Assembly (NCBI GenBank): GCA_944387755.1
Contig: CALXGC010000086.1
Coordinates: 1 to 19,129, forward strand
Direction of reading: 5' to 3'
Source: an uncultured Oscillospiraceae bacterium
Lineage (GTDB): Bacteria; Bacillota_A; Clostridia; Oscillospirales; Oscillospiraceae
Length of the DNA: 19,129 bases
Positions 1 through 5,936 of the stretch are shown here, one piece after another. Position 1 is the first letter of the stretch, and the number at the start of each line of letters is the position of its first letter. The notes under the pieces are model-generated. The model was not told the DNA's origin and searched no databases. It was given only the letters and a program-made list of their open reading frames with translations. A program made the translations under genes and the position numbers.

Positions 1-293
1 CCCTGCGCCCCTCCCCCACAGAGGCGGAAACGCTCCGCGCCAGGCTGGGGGAGGCGGATTACCTGGTCTTCTCCAGCGCCAGCGGGGTAAATTTTCTGCT
101 GGACACCGGGGTGGAGCTCCCCCCCGCCCTCCCCTGCGCGTGCATTGGACCGGCGACGGCCCAGGCCCTGTCCGCCCGCTGGAGCGGCCCTATCCTCACC
201 GCGCCGGAGATCTCCGCCCAGGGGGCCGTGCGGGCGATTGCAGAACATCATTCGCCTGCTCAGGCCGCTCCGGACCGTTGTGCGGCCGATTGA
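1..293 (+). CDS. hemD: Uroporphyrinogen-III synthase, 3' end (partial)
   Basis: This is the C-terminal ~96 residues of a HemD-type protein. The frame is open from base 3 and runs off the left edge of the window. HemD closes and inverts ring D of hydroxymethylbilane to give uroporphyrinogen III, the precursor of haem, sirohaem and cobalamin. The visible part carries the family's late features: a YLVFSSASGVNFLL strand-helix unit, then CIGPATAQAL, then a TAPEISAQGAVRAI ending typical of the last helix of domain 1. In clostridia hemD is often fused behind a CobA methyltransferase; whether that holds here cannot be seen. The TGA stop at 291-293 lies inside the -35 box of the next operon's promoter. 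Confidence 0.82.
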   Translation, partial: LRPSPTEAETLRARLGEADYLVFSSASGVNFLLDTGVELPPALPCACIGPATAQALSARWSGPILTAPEISAQGAVRAIAEHHSPAQAAPDRCAAD

Positions 294-318
294 CTTATTT
301 TTGTGCGAATGTTATACT
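290..318 (+). promoter_or_regulatory. Sigma-A promoter of the unknown five-gene operon
   Basis: The -35 box TTGACT (290-295) and the -10 box TATACT (313-318) are separated by exactly 17 bases. The -35 box overlaps the hemD stop codon. Transcription should start near 325, leaving a leader of about 50 bases before the first ATG at 374. Confidence 0.7.
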
Positions 319-340
319 TGCGTCACAATCAGCCTTCGAC

Positions 341-352
341 TTTGTATACAAA
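341..352. promoter_or_regulatory. Perfect 12-bp palindrome, candidate operator
   Basis: TTTGTATACAAA is a perfect palindrome between the predicted transcription start (~325) and the first gene (374). TTGTATACAA-like palindromes are common operators of FadR-type GntR regulators. The position just downstream of the start fits repression by roadblock. The regulator is not in the window; its identity is inference. Confidence 0.4.
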
Positions 353-373
353 TCCCAAAAAAGGAGACGCCGT

Positions 374-955
374 ATGATGCACGCCGCCTGTTTTCGGGTG
401 GAATTCCAGTTTCAGGACAAAATTTCCGCCGGCGTATGCGGCTTCTGCCGCCCCGGCCGGGAGCGCGCGGTGGAGGCCGCCTTCTCCCGTCTCTTCCGGC
501 AGGCCTTCGGCCCGCTGCGGGAGGGCTTTCTGGCGGACCGCCGGTTTGCCCGCCTGCTGGCCCAGGCGGGCCGGGAGGAGGCGGACGCCATCCTGCTCAC
601 CGCCGGGAGCGTCCGCCTTCCGGATCCAGACGCCCCCTGCGGCGCGGTGCTGGGGGACCTCTTTGCGCCGCCTCAGAGCGCCCAGAGCGCCCCGGACCCC
701 GCGGTCTTTCTGGGGGGAGAAAAGCTGTCCCTCCTGCTCCAGCCGGGGGTGGGGGCCGCCGCCTTCTGGCCGGAGGACCCGGAGCTGCTCCGGCAGACTG
801 CCGCGGAATTTCCCGCCGGAAGCGCCCTCCGCCGGCTCCGGGCACAGACGGAGGGCGGGCTGTGGGCGCTGGACTATTTCCCCGGCTCGCCCCTGCTGGA
901 CGGAAGCTGTCAGGTCTACTGCAAAAATCAGGTGAAAGATATGAAAGGGAGGTAG
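374..955 (+). CDS. Hypothetical protein, first gene of the unknown operon
   Basis: A 193-residue protein with no family that I recognise. The start is chosen at ATG 374 because AAGGAG at 361-366 sits 7 bases upstream; a second ATG follows at 377. The sequence is Ala/Arg/Leu-rich and looks soluble, with no signal peptide or clear membrane segment. It holds four cysteines: a CGFC pair near residues 16-19 (ISAGVCGFC), one near residue 90 (PDAPCGAV), and one near the C-terminus (CQVYCKN adds a second there). The CGFC pair could be redox-active or metal-binding, but that is only suggestive. It leads a run of five close-packed genes and ends 4 bases before the next one, so co-translation is likely. 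Confidence 0.7.
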   Translation: MMHAACFRVEFQFQDKISAGVCGFCRPGRERAVEAAFSRLFRQAFGPLREGFLADRRFARLLAQAGREEADAILLTAGSVRLPDPDAPCGAVLGDLFAPPQSAQSAPDPAVFLGGEKLSLLLQPGVGAAAFWPEDPELLRQTAAEFPAGSALRRLRAQTEGGLWALDYFPGSPLLDGSCQVYCKNQVKDMKGR

Positions 956-959
956 AGAT

Positions 960-1337
960 ATGTTTCTGCTGCACACAAAGCTGCCCAGTTTTATTCAGCA
1001 GCTGAAGGAGGCCGCCCAGCACCACGGGGAGGTCCCCTGCCAGGTGCTGGGGCTGGAAAATCTGGAGACGGCCAAGGTCCAGTCCGCCCGGACCGGGCGG
1101 CTGGAGCGGGAGGTGGAGGAGCTCTCCCAGGTCCCCGGCGCGGCCCGGCTGGAGGTGCGGATTCTGCCCCGCATCCCGGAGACGCTGCACACCGTGGTCA
1201 TCAAGGTGCTGGACGCGGACGGAAAGCCCATCAAGGCCGTTTTGGACACGGTGGGCATCATTCACCCCGGCGTGGACTGCTATCTGGAGGACTGCCCGGA
1301 GGTGGAGGACCGCCGGCCCCGCATCGGCCAGCACTGA
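960..1337 (+). CDS. Hypothetical protein, second gene of the unknown operon
   Basis: A 125-residue soluble protein that I cannot assign to a family. The start at ATG 960 is supported by GGGAGG at 947-952. The N-terminal half is mostly helical and charged (FIQQLKEAAQ, then GRLEREVEELSQV). The C-terminal half looks like beta strands: LEVRILPRI, then TVVIKVLDADGKPIKAVLD, then VGIIHPGVDCYLEDCPEVED, which contains two cysteines five residues apart. It is preceded by a 4-base gap and followed 12 bases later by the third gene, which has its own strong ribosome binding site. Confidence 0.72.
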   Translation: MFLLHTKLPSFIQQLKEAAQHHGEVPCQVLGLENLETAKVQSARTGRLEREVEELSQVPGAARLEVRILPRIPETLHTVVIKVLDADGKPIKAVLDTVGIIHPGVDCYLEDCPEVEDRRPRIGQH

Positions 1338-1349
1338 GGAGGAACGCAA

Positions 1350-2375
1350 ATGGAACTGACCTATAAACTGCTCCCGGCGGGAAATATAAAGGGCTCTGTG
1401 GTGCCGGTCTCCATCGCCTTTGTGGACTACCACGACGTGCTGCGCTGCGGCGTCTCCATGAAGGAGGCCTGCGACGCCATCGCGGCCCGGATTCCCGGCC
1501 CCGGCGCCATCCACATGTTCGACATGGACGCTGTCACCACCAACAGCGACGGCGTGATGATTCCGGGCAGCATGACCTGCATGGCGGCCTGCGACTACGG
1601 CCACATCGACCCGGAGTTCGGCTTCACAGAGCTGATGGAGGTCCCCCATGACCCCAAGCTGATTCAGGAGGAGCCCCACCTGCGCCAGTGGGACGCCAAC
1701 TTCCCCGGCCGCCGCCTGATTCTGGGCCCCGACCCGGACCGCAAGCCTCTCCCCGTCCACAACGCCGTCATCTCCGGCCGGAGCTGCACCAACAACACCG
1801 CCACGGAGGTCATGAACTGCGTCACCATGGACGAAATGCTCCTCTTTGTCACCGGACAGATGGAAATTATGCGGAACGGCGACATTCTGTGGGGCAAAAC
1901 CGGCGAGGTGATCTCCGTGGGCATCGGTATGCTGGTGGGCGAGGAGTACGGCCGCATCGTGCCCCACCGGCAGTACATCTGTGGCGACACCGGACACAAG
2001 AGCGGCGTGTACGCCAAATATCTGAAAAACCAGCTCCCCTGCCTGGCCGCCCCCAAGCCGGTGCTGGCCCGGCACATCATCCGCGCCCTGAAGGCCGGCA
2101 TGGTGCCAGGGCGGCACATCGGCCCCTCCCCCGCGGTTTTGACTGTGGCGAAGTATCTGGGCTACCCCATCGACTGCGGCAACATCACGCCGGGGGCCTA
2201 TCTGGAGCTGGGCGACGTGGGTATTCCGGAGGATTGGATCCGCGCCCCCATGGACCCCATGCCGGAGGCGGCGTTCCTGGCCCAGGCGGACAGGCTTCTG
2301 CCCGGAACGGAGCACAGCGCCCTCTACCCCGCCCGGGAGCTGGTGCGCGCCTGCGTTGTCGAGGTGGGCGTATGA
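1350..2375 (+). CDS. Conserved-looking hypothetical protein, core of the unknown operon
   Basis: A 341-residue soluble protein and the largest of the operon. I do not recognise its family. GAGGAGG about 7 bases upstream of ATG 1350 is a near-ideal ribosome binding site. The sequence is rich in residues that look conserved: a HDVLRCG segment (~32-38), HMFDMDAVTTNSDGVMIPGS (~55-74), CDYGHIDPEFGF (~81-92), SGRSCTNNTATEVMNC (~144-159), GEEYGRIVPHRQYICGDTGHKSG (~196-218) and GNITPGAYLELGDVG near residue 280. The density of Gly, His, Cys, Asp and Asn in such blocks is typical of an enzyme with a polar or metal-containing active site; that is inference. The stop overlaps the next start by 4 bases (ATGA). 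Confidence 0.8.
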   Translation: MELTYKLLPAGNIKGSVVPVSIAFVDYHDVLRCGVSMKEACDAIAARIPGPGAIHMFDMDAVTTNSDGVMIPGSMTCMAACDYGHIDPEFGFTELMEVPHDPKLIQEEPHLRQWDANFPGRRLILGPDPDRKPLPVHNAVISGRSCTNNTATEVMNCVTMDEMLLFVTGQMEIMRNGDILWGKTGEVISVGIGMLVGEEYGRIVPHRQYICGDTGHKSGVYAKYLKNQLPCLAAPKPVLARHIIRALKAGMVPGRHIGPSPAVLTVAKYLGYPIDCGNITPGAYLELGDVGIPEDWIRAPMDPMPEAAFLAQADRLLPGTEHSALYPARELVRACVVEVGV

Positions 2376-2734
2376 CCGACACCCATATCCTGGTCCAGGT
2401 GGACAAGACGGTGGTGAAAATCACCGGCCTGTCTGTGAAGGGCCTGCAAATCCAGGAGCTGGAGCAGCTTCTTCAGCAGCGCCTGAAGAGCATGGTGCGG
2501 GTCATCGGCGTCACAGGGAGCTGCATTGAGCTGGACGTCTACGGCGTGGAGGAGTCCGACATTCTCCGGGACCAGGACGGCATCATCAAAACTGTGGCGC
2601 TGGCCCGGGGCATTCAGGTCAGCGACGTCACCGCCATGGAACACGTCAGCAAAATCAAGGCCGTCCCCTTTGACCAGATCCCGCCCTATGAGGAGGGGGA
2701 GTGCCGGGCGGAGAGGTGGCTCTCCCTCCCATGA
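2372..2734 (+). CDS. Small hypothetical protein, fourth gene of the unknown operon
   Basis: A 120-residue soluble protein of unknown family. ATG 2372 is chosen because it overlaps the preceding stop as ATGA, the usual sign of translational coupling. The pattern suggests one alpha/beta domain: strand ILVQVDKTVVKITG, helix LQIQELEQLLQQRLKSM, strand VRVIGVTGSCIELDVYG, then helix DILRDQDGIIKTVALARGI. It has no signal peptide or membrane segment. The last ~20 residues (YEEGECRAERW onward) are encoded where the next gene's ribosome binding site must lie. Its size and coupling suggest a small partner subunit of the 341-residue protein; this is inference. Confidence 0.72.
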   Translation: MTDTHILVQVDKTVVKITGLSVKGLQIQELEQLLQQRLKSMVRVIGVTGSCIELDVYGVEESDILRDQDGIIKTVALARGIQVSDVTAMEHVSKIKAVPFDQIPPYEEGECRAERWLSLP

Positions 2735-3246
2735 AGCAGGCGTTGATTCAGCCCACCGGGGCGGAGATCTGCTCCGGCGTGGTCCAGGACACCGACAGTC
2801 CCATGGTCCGGGACGTGCTGGAGGAGCTGGGCTTCTCCGCCGCCATTGCGCCCCCCCTCCCGGACGCCGCCGGCCGGCTGGAGGCGGCCATCGCGCAGGC
2901 CGGCGGCCGCTTTCAGCTGATGGTCCTCATCGGCGGCAGCGGGGGCGGCCGCCGGTACGACCCGGCGCTGGCGGTGGACGTGACCCACCGCGCCATGGAG
3001 CGGGCCCTCAGCGGGACCAGCGCCGTCTCCCTCTACGGCAAAAACGGCCACCTCTGGAGCCGCCTGGTCTGCGGCTTCCGGGAGGACATGCTGGTGATCA
3101 ACCTCCCCGGCCCCTACCGGGAGGCCCAGGCCGCCATCGCCGCCTTCGCCGCGGCGTACCGCCGCCCGGGCTGGTCCCCGGAGACCGTCAGCCGCGCCAT
3201 GGCGGAGGCCGTGTGCGCCGTCTACGGCTCCGGCGGAACCCTGTAG
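2731..3246 (+). CDS. MoaB/MogA/CinA-like molybdopterin-binding domain protein
   Basis: A 171-residue single-domain protein resembling the MoCF_biosynth superfamily (MoaB, MogA, MoeA domain 3, CinA N-domain). Visible features in order: PTGAEICSGVVQDTDSPMVRD (~8-28), like the 'TGDEL..G.. D.N' opening strand and helix; helix ELGFSAA; strand FQLMVLIGGSGGG (~64-76), in the place of the family's TGGTG loop; and VINLPGPYREAQAAI (~128-142), matching the LPG-P-A motif before the last helix. In this family the Gly-rich loop binds the pterin or its adenylated form. ATG 2731 overlaps the previous stop by 4 bases; an in-frame GTG at 2701 is less likely. The gene suggests a cofactor or nucleotide-linked role for the whole operon, but the GGSGGG loop is not a canonical TGGTG, so the ligand may differ. 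Confidence 0.68.
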   Translation: MKQALIQPTGAEICSGVVQDTDSPMVRDVLEELGFSAAIAPPLPDAAGRLEAAIAQAGGRFQLMVLIGGSGGGRRYDPALAVDVTHRAMERALSGTSAVSLYGKNGHLWSRLVCGFREDMLVINLPGPYREAQAAIAAFAAAYRRPGWSPETVSRAMAEAVCAVYGSGGTL

Positions 3247-3297
3247 GCCCGAATTGGACTCCAAGAAAAATATCCGATTGGCGCTTTTCACCGTCTC

Positions 3298-3322
3298 CCC
3301 TGCGCCGTAAAATAACGCAGGG
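3298..3322 (+). promoter_or_regulatory. Inverted repeat covering the DUF4491 ribosome binding site
   Basis: CCCTGCG (3298-3304) and CGCAGGG (3316-3322) form a perfect 7-bp stem with an 11-base A-rich loop. The 3' arm overlaps the Shine-Dalgarno sequence AGGGTGAT (3319-3326) of the gene starting at 3331. A weak promoter candidate (TTTTCA 3285-3290, 17 bases, TAAAAT 3308-3313) overlaps it. Confidence 0.35.
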
Positions 3323-3330
3323 TGATAATT

Positions 3331-3621
3331 TTGAATTTCAATTTTGAGGGAATTTTCGTAGGCGCCGCCGCTCTGCTTGTCATCGGCGCTTTTCATCCGC
3401 TGGTCATCTGGTGCGAGTATTTTTTTACGCAGCGGGTCTGGCCTGTATTTTTGGCCGCGGGGGTGCTCTTTCTGGGGGCTGCGCTGCTTACCGAGGGGCT
3501 CCCCGCCGTTTTGCTGGGCCTTCTGGGGGCGTCCTGTCTGTGGAGCATTCGGGAGCTGAAGGAGCAGGCCCAGCGGGTAGAGCGGGGATGGTTCCCCAAA
3601 AACCCCAATCGGAAATCATAA
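3331..3621 (+). CDS. DUF4491 family membrane protein
   Basis: A 96-residue membrane protein of the DUF4491 family, whose function is unknown. It opens with MNFNFEGIFVG, has a hydrophobic helix with the family's IGAFHPLVIWCEY motif, then a WPVFLAAGVLFLGAALL helix and a third segment. It closes with the highly typical CLWSIRELKEQAQRVERGWFPKNP tail. The start is set at TTG 3331: it gives the family's usual MNF beginning and lies 4 bases after AGGGTGAT. A GTG at 3322 would fall inside that ribosome binding site. The gene stands alone between the unknown operon and a terminator. Confidence 0.85.
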   Translation: MNFNFEGIFVGAAALLVIGAFHPLVIWCEYFFTQRVWPVFLAAGVLFLGAALLTEGLPAVLLGLLGASCLWSIRELKEQAQRVERGWFPKNPNRKS

Positions 3622-3716
3622 GCGAGGCGTTAGAAGCTTTGAAGCAGGCGGATAAGGACGGGAGTTATTCAAATTATCCGGCCCATCTATAGCTTCAAGG
3701 CCGGAGACAAAGCGTA

Positions 3717-3744
3717 AGCCCAGGGCGGCCGCCCTGGGCTTTTT
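3717..3744 (+). terminator. Intrinsic terminator after DUF4491
   Basis: A 24-bp perfect palindrome (3717-3740, arms AGCCCAGGGCGG and its complement) is followed by TTTT on the plus strand. On the minus strand no T-run follows, so it mainly serves the plus-strand gene. It may also end the convergent ABC operon inefficiently. Confidence 0.75.
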
Positions 3745-3748
3745 GCCT

Positions 3749-4405
3749 TTAAAATTCTTTTCTCTCCAGAATGCGGCTGGAGAGGAGGAAGGACGCCCCC
3801 AGTCCCGCCAGCGCGGCCAGCGGAAACAGGCCGATCAGCCCCAGGGCGTTCAGCTCCGGCATCCGGTTCAAAAACGCCAGGCTCAGGCCCAGGTCCTTCC
3901 CAAACTTCAGCAGCAGGAAAACGCCTGCAAAGGGAATCAGGCACAGCGCGAAGAGATAGGGCCTGGCCCGCTCCGGCCCCAGCCTGTAGCACAGGGGGAA
4001 CATGACGTCTATAATCAGCACCCCCGCCCCCAGAGAGCCCAGCATGGCGGCGATGTTTTCCACCAGCGGGGTATCCTCCGCGCCCAGCAGGCCGGCGAGC
4101 ACGACGCACACACTGCTGACGGCGGCCACCGCCAGCAGAACCAGCAGGGCGAAGAGATACCGGGCCCCCACGATGGTCCGGGGCGTCAGGGGGAGGGTCC
4201 GTGCAAACCGTTCCCACCTGGCCGCCTCGTCAAAGGAGAAGCAGGAGATGGGCAGCACCATGATCACGATGGTGGAAAACGTGATGACAAAGTCCACCTG
4301 GAAGGCCCCCAGCACGGTCAGGCCGAAGTAGCACAGCAAAAAAATCACATAGAAGCGCACGGTCTTCCGCATCACCAGGATGTCTTTCCAAATCAGGCCG
4401 GTCAT
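3749..4405 (-). CDS. ABC-2 type transporter permease
   Basis: A 218-residue integral membrane protein with about six hydrophobic helices: after MTGLIWKDILVMRKTVR the first is FYVIFLLCYFGLTVLG, and the last is IGLFPLAALAGLGASFLL near the C-terminus. The opening 'LIWKDI' and the loop CFSFDEAARWERFARTLPLT are hallmarks of the small ABC-2 permeases found beside YtrA-type regulators. It would form the membrane path of an exporter or a lipid/antibiotic-responsive ABC transporter with the ATPase upstream. The start ATG (4405-4403) overlaps the ATPase stop by 4 bases and has GGAGGAAGC directly upstream. The substrate cannot be inferred. Confidence 0.85.
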   Translation of the reverse strand: MTGLIWKDILVMRKTVRFYVIFLLCYFGLTVLGAFQVDFVITFSTIVIMVLPISCFSFDEAARWERFARTLPLTPRTIVGARYLFALLVLLAVAAVSSVCVVLAGLLGAEDTPLVENIAAMLGSLGAGVLIIDVMFPLCYRLGPERARPYLFALCLIPFAGVFLLLKFGKDLGLSLAFLNRMPELNALGLIGLFPLAALAGLGASFLLSSRILERKEF

Positions 4406-5262
4406 GCTTCCTCCCCCCTTCCCAAAAACAGCATGACGTCCTCCAGCTTGATGGGCTCCACCATCAGCTTGGGGTATTTTTTATGGAACGCGCCCCGGTC
4501 GGACACCAGGGCCTCGCAGCCGAAGGAGCCCCGCCGCACCCGCAGCAGGTCCGCCGGGTCCACGGCCGCCAGCTGGGCGGCGGTGCACCCCACCCGGCCG
4601 TAGCTGTCCAGAATCTCGTCCTTGGCGCCGGCCAGGGCAATTTTCCCCTGGTGCAGATAGGCGATGTAGTCCGCCGCCTTCTCCAGGTCGCTGGTGATGT
4701 GGCTGGAGATGAGGATGGCGTGGTCCTCGTCGCAGATGAAGCTCAGAAATTCGTCCAGAATCTCGTCCCGCACCACCGGGTCCAGTCCGGCGGTGGCCTC
4801 GTCCAAAATCAGCAGCCTGGGCCGGTGGGCCAGGGCGGCGGCCAGAGACAGCTTCATCTTCATGCCCCTGGAGAACTCCCTGATGAGCTTCTCCTCCGGG
4901 AGCTTGAATTTTTTCAGGTAATCCCCATAGAGGCCGTCGTCCCAGTCGGGATAGACGGGGCCCAGAATGCGCTTTAAATCCTTGGGCCGCAGGGAGTCGT
5001 GGAAAAAGCACTCGTCCAGCACCACGCCCACCTCCAGCTTGGCCTGGCGCTCCTCCCGCAGGTTGTCGTGTCCCAAGACGGCGATCTCCCCGCTCTCCCG
5101 GCGGGTCAGGTTCAAAATGCACTTGATGAGGGTGGTCTTGCCCGCCCCGTTCTCCCCGATGAGGCCCAGAATGGTCCCGCCGGGAATGTTCAAATTCACA
5201 TGGTCCAGGGCAAAGTCCGGGTAGGACTTGCACAGGTCCCTGATTTCCAAACAGTTTTTCAT
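4402..5262 (-). CDS. ABC transporter ATP-binding protein
   Basis: A 286-residue ATPase that powers the adjacent permease. Motifs (counted from the chosen Met): Walker A GENGAGKTT at ~36-44, signature FSRGMKMKLSLA at ~130-141 (a variant of LSGGQ usual in YtrB-like ATPases), Walker B LLILDEATAGLDP at ~150-162, and a switch His in ILISSHIT at ~188. The C-terminal ~80 residues are a divergent extension common in this class. The start is ATG at 5262-5260, whose A is shared with the regulator's TGA; an in-frame TTG one codon earlier is also possible. It is the middle gene of a three-gene operon. Confidence 0.92.
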   Translation of the reverse strand: MKNCLEIRDLCKSYPDFALDHVNLNIPGGTILGLIGENGAGKTTLIKCILNLTRRESGEIAVLGHDNLREERQAKLEVGVVLDECFFHDSLRPKDLKRILGPVYPDWDDGLYGDYLKKFKLPEEKLIREFSRGMKMKLSLAAALAHRPRLLILDEATAGLDPVVRDEILDEFLSFICDEDHAILISSHITSDLEKAADYIAYLHQGKIALAGAKDEILDSYGRVGCTAAQLAAVDPADLLRVRRGSFGCEALVSDRGAFHKKYPKLMVEPIKLEDVMLFLGRGEEA

Positions 5263-5651
5263 CAATCGTCACCCTTGTAGAGTAAATCCAGAAGTTCCTG
5301 CAGCTCCTCCAGAGAGAAGCCGCCCTTTTGGGCCTCCTCCACCGCCTGGGCGAGGAGGTCCTCCACCCGGCGCAGCTGGGCCTCCCGGAGCAGCTCCCGG
5401 TTCTGGGGGGCCACAAAGCAGCCTTTGCCGGGGACGGTCTCCAAAAAGCCCTCCCGCTCCAGCTCCTCATAGGCCCGCTTGGTGGTAATCACGGAGATGC
5501 GCAGCTCCTTGGCCAGCACCCGCATGGAGGGCAGGGCGTCCCCCGCCGCCAGGGTCCCGTCCAGGATCTGTGCCTTCACCTGGTCTGTAATCTGTTCATA
5601 GATGGGTTTTCCGCTGGAATTGCTCAAAATAATGTCCATATGGCGCACCAT
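5262..5651 (-). CDS. GntR family transcriptional regulator, YtrA-like
   Basis: A short (125-129 residue) GntR regulator consisting of the winged helix-turn-helix and a small C-terminal helical tail, as in the YtrA subfamily. The opening MDIILSNSSGKPIYEQI is diagnostic. It is followed by DQVKAQILDGTLAAGDALPSMRVLAKELRISVITTKRAYEELEREGFL, the whole GntR DNA-binding domain, and the wing VPGKGCFVA. Family members repress their own ABC-transporter operon until a cell-envelope stress signal appears. Two starts are possible: ATG 5651, or ATG 5639, which gives the family's usual N-terminus. Neither has a strong ribosome binding site. The two genes behind it are translationally coupled. Confidence 0.92.
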   Translation of the reverse strand: MVRHMDIILSNSSGKPIYEQITDQVKAQILDGTLAAGDALPSMRVLAKELRISVITTKRAYEELEREGFLETVPGKGCFVAPQNRELLREAQLRRVEDLLAQAVEEAQKGGFSLEELQELLDLLYKGDD

Positions 5652-5720
5652 GTAAACCGCCGGGAAAACTGCCGGCCCTGCGCACGGGTCCAGCGCCTCC
5701 CTCCGGCCTGCCTTTCCTTG

Positions 5721-5759
5721 TATAGTGTATATATACTATATGTACAGTATATATGGTAC
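5721..5759. promoter_or_regulatory. Operator-like AT-rich palindromes over the GntR promoter
   Basis: The first site, 5721-5740, is a 20-bp near-perfect palindrome (arms TATAGTG and TACTATA around TATATA, one mismatch). The second, 5742-5759, has GTAC ends around a TATATA core and is an imperfect copy. They sit on the predicted transcription start and the -10 box. This matches autorepression by a YtrA-type regulator; binding by this regulator is inferred from position. Confidence 0.55.
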
Positions 5760-5774
5760 GAGGTCCCTTGTCAA
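5746..5774 (-). promoter_or_regulatory. Sigma-A promoter of the GntR-ABC operon
   Basis: Read on the minus strand: -35 TTGACA (5774-5769), a 17-base spacer, then -10 TATACT (5751-5746). This is an almost consensus promoter with a predicted start near 5739. Confidence 0.78.
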
Positions 5775-5825
5775 GAGAAAACGGAGAAAAAACAAAACTA
5801 TTTTTCCGGCCGGCCGCCGGGAGGA

Positions 5826-5854
5826 TTGACACTTCTTTCCCGCTAAACTATAAT
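5826..5854 (+). promoter_or_regulatory. Consensus sigma-A promoter of serC-serA
   Basis: TTGACA (5826-5831), exactly 17 bases, then TATAAT (5849-5854). Both boxes match the full consensus, so strong constitutive initiation near 5861 is expected unless something represses it. Confidence 0.85.
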
Positions 5855-5903
5855 GAAATACTGTCCCAAGCCCCTCTGAATCAGAGGGATGGGGCGGTAT
5901 TTC
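5855..5903 (+). other. Long hairpin at the serC transcription start
   Basis: A 13-bp stem pairs 5855-5867 with 5891-5903 (two G-U pairs if transcribed). Inside it, a 7-bp stem CCCTCTG/CAGAGGG (5872-5878 with 5882-5888) closes on AAT, with a small asymmetric internal loop. If transcription starts near 5861, the mRNA begins within the 5' arm and keeps a 7-bp base stem, giving a capped 5' end. It could be an mRNA stabiliser, a regulatory RNA element, or a DNA-level site. No T-run of terminator quality follows. Confidence 0.55.
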
Positions 5904-5936
5904 TGAATTTTAAAGAATGAAAGGGGTTCTCCAATC

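Noticed and set aside
597..2315. Long minus-strand open frame (572 codons) opposite the unknown operon
   Set aside because: It is an antisense shadow: its composition is His/Gly/Val-rich with no domain, and the plus-strand genes have good ribosome binding sites and coupled stops and starts.
1350..2375. Similarity to D-proline/glycine reductase subunits (PrdA, GrdE)
   Set aside because: The size and a few phrases suggested it, but the diagnostic blocks of those families, as I recall them, are missing, so no assignment was made.
3588..3692. Short plus-strand frame ending in SYSNYPAHL after DUF4491
   Set aside because: It overlaps the end of DUF4491, has no convincing start, and could not be matched to a family.
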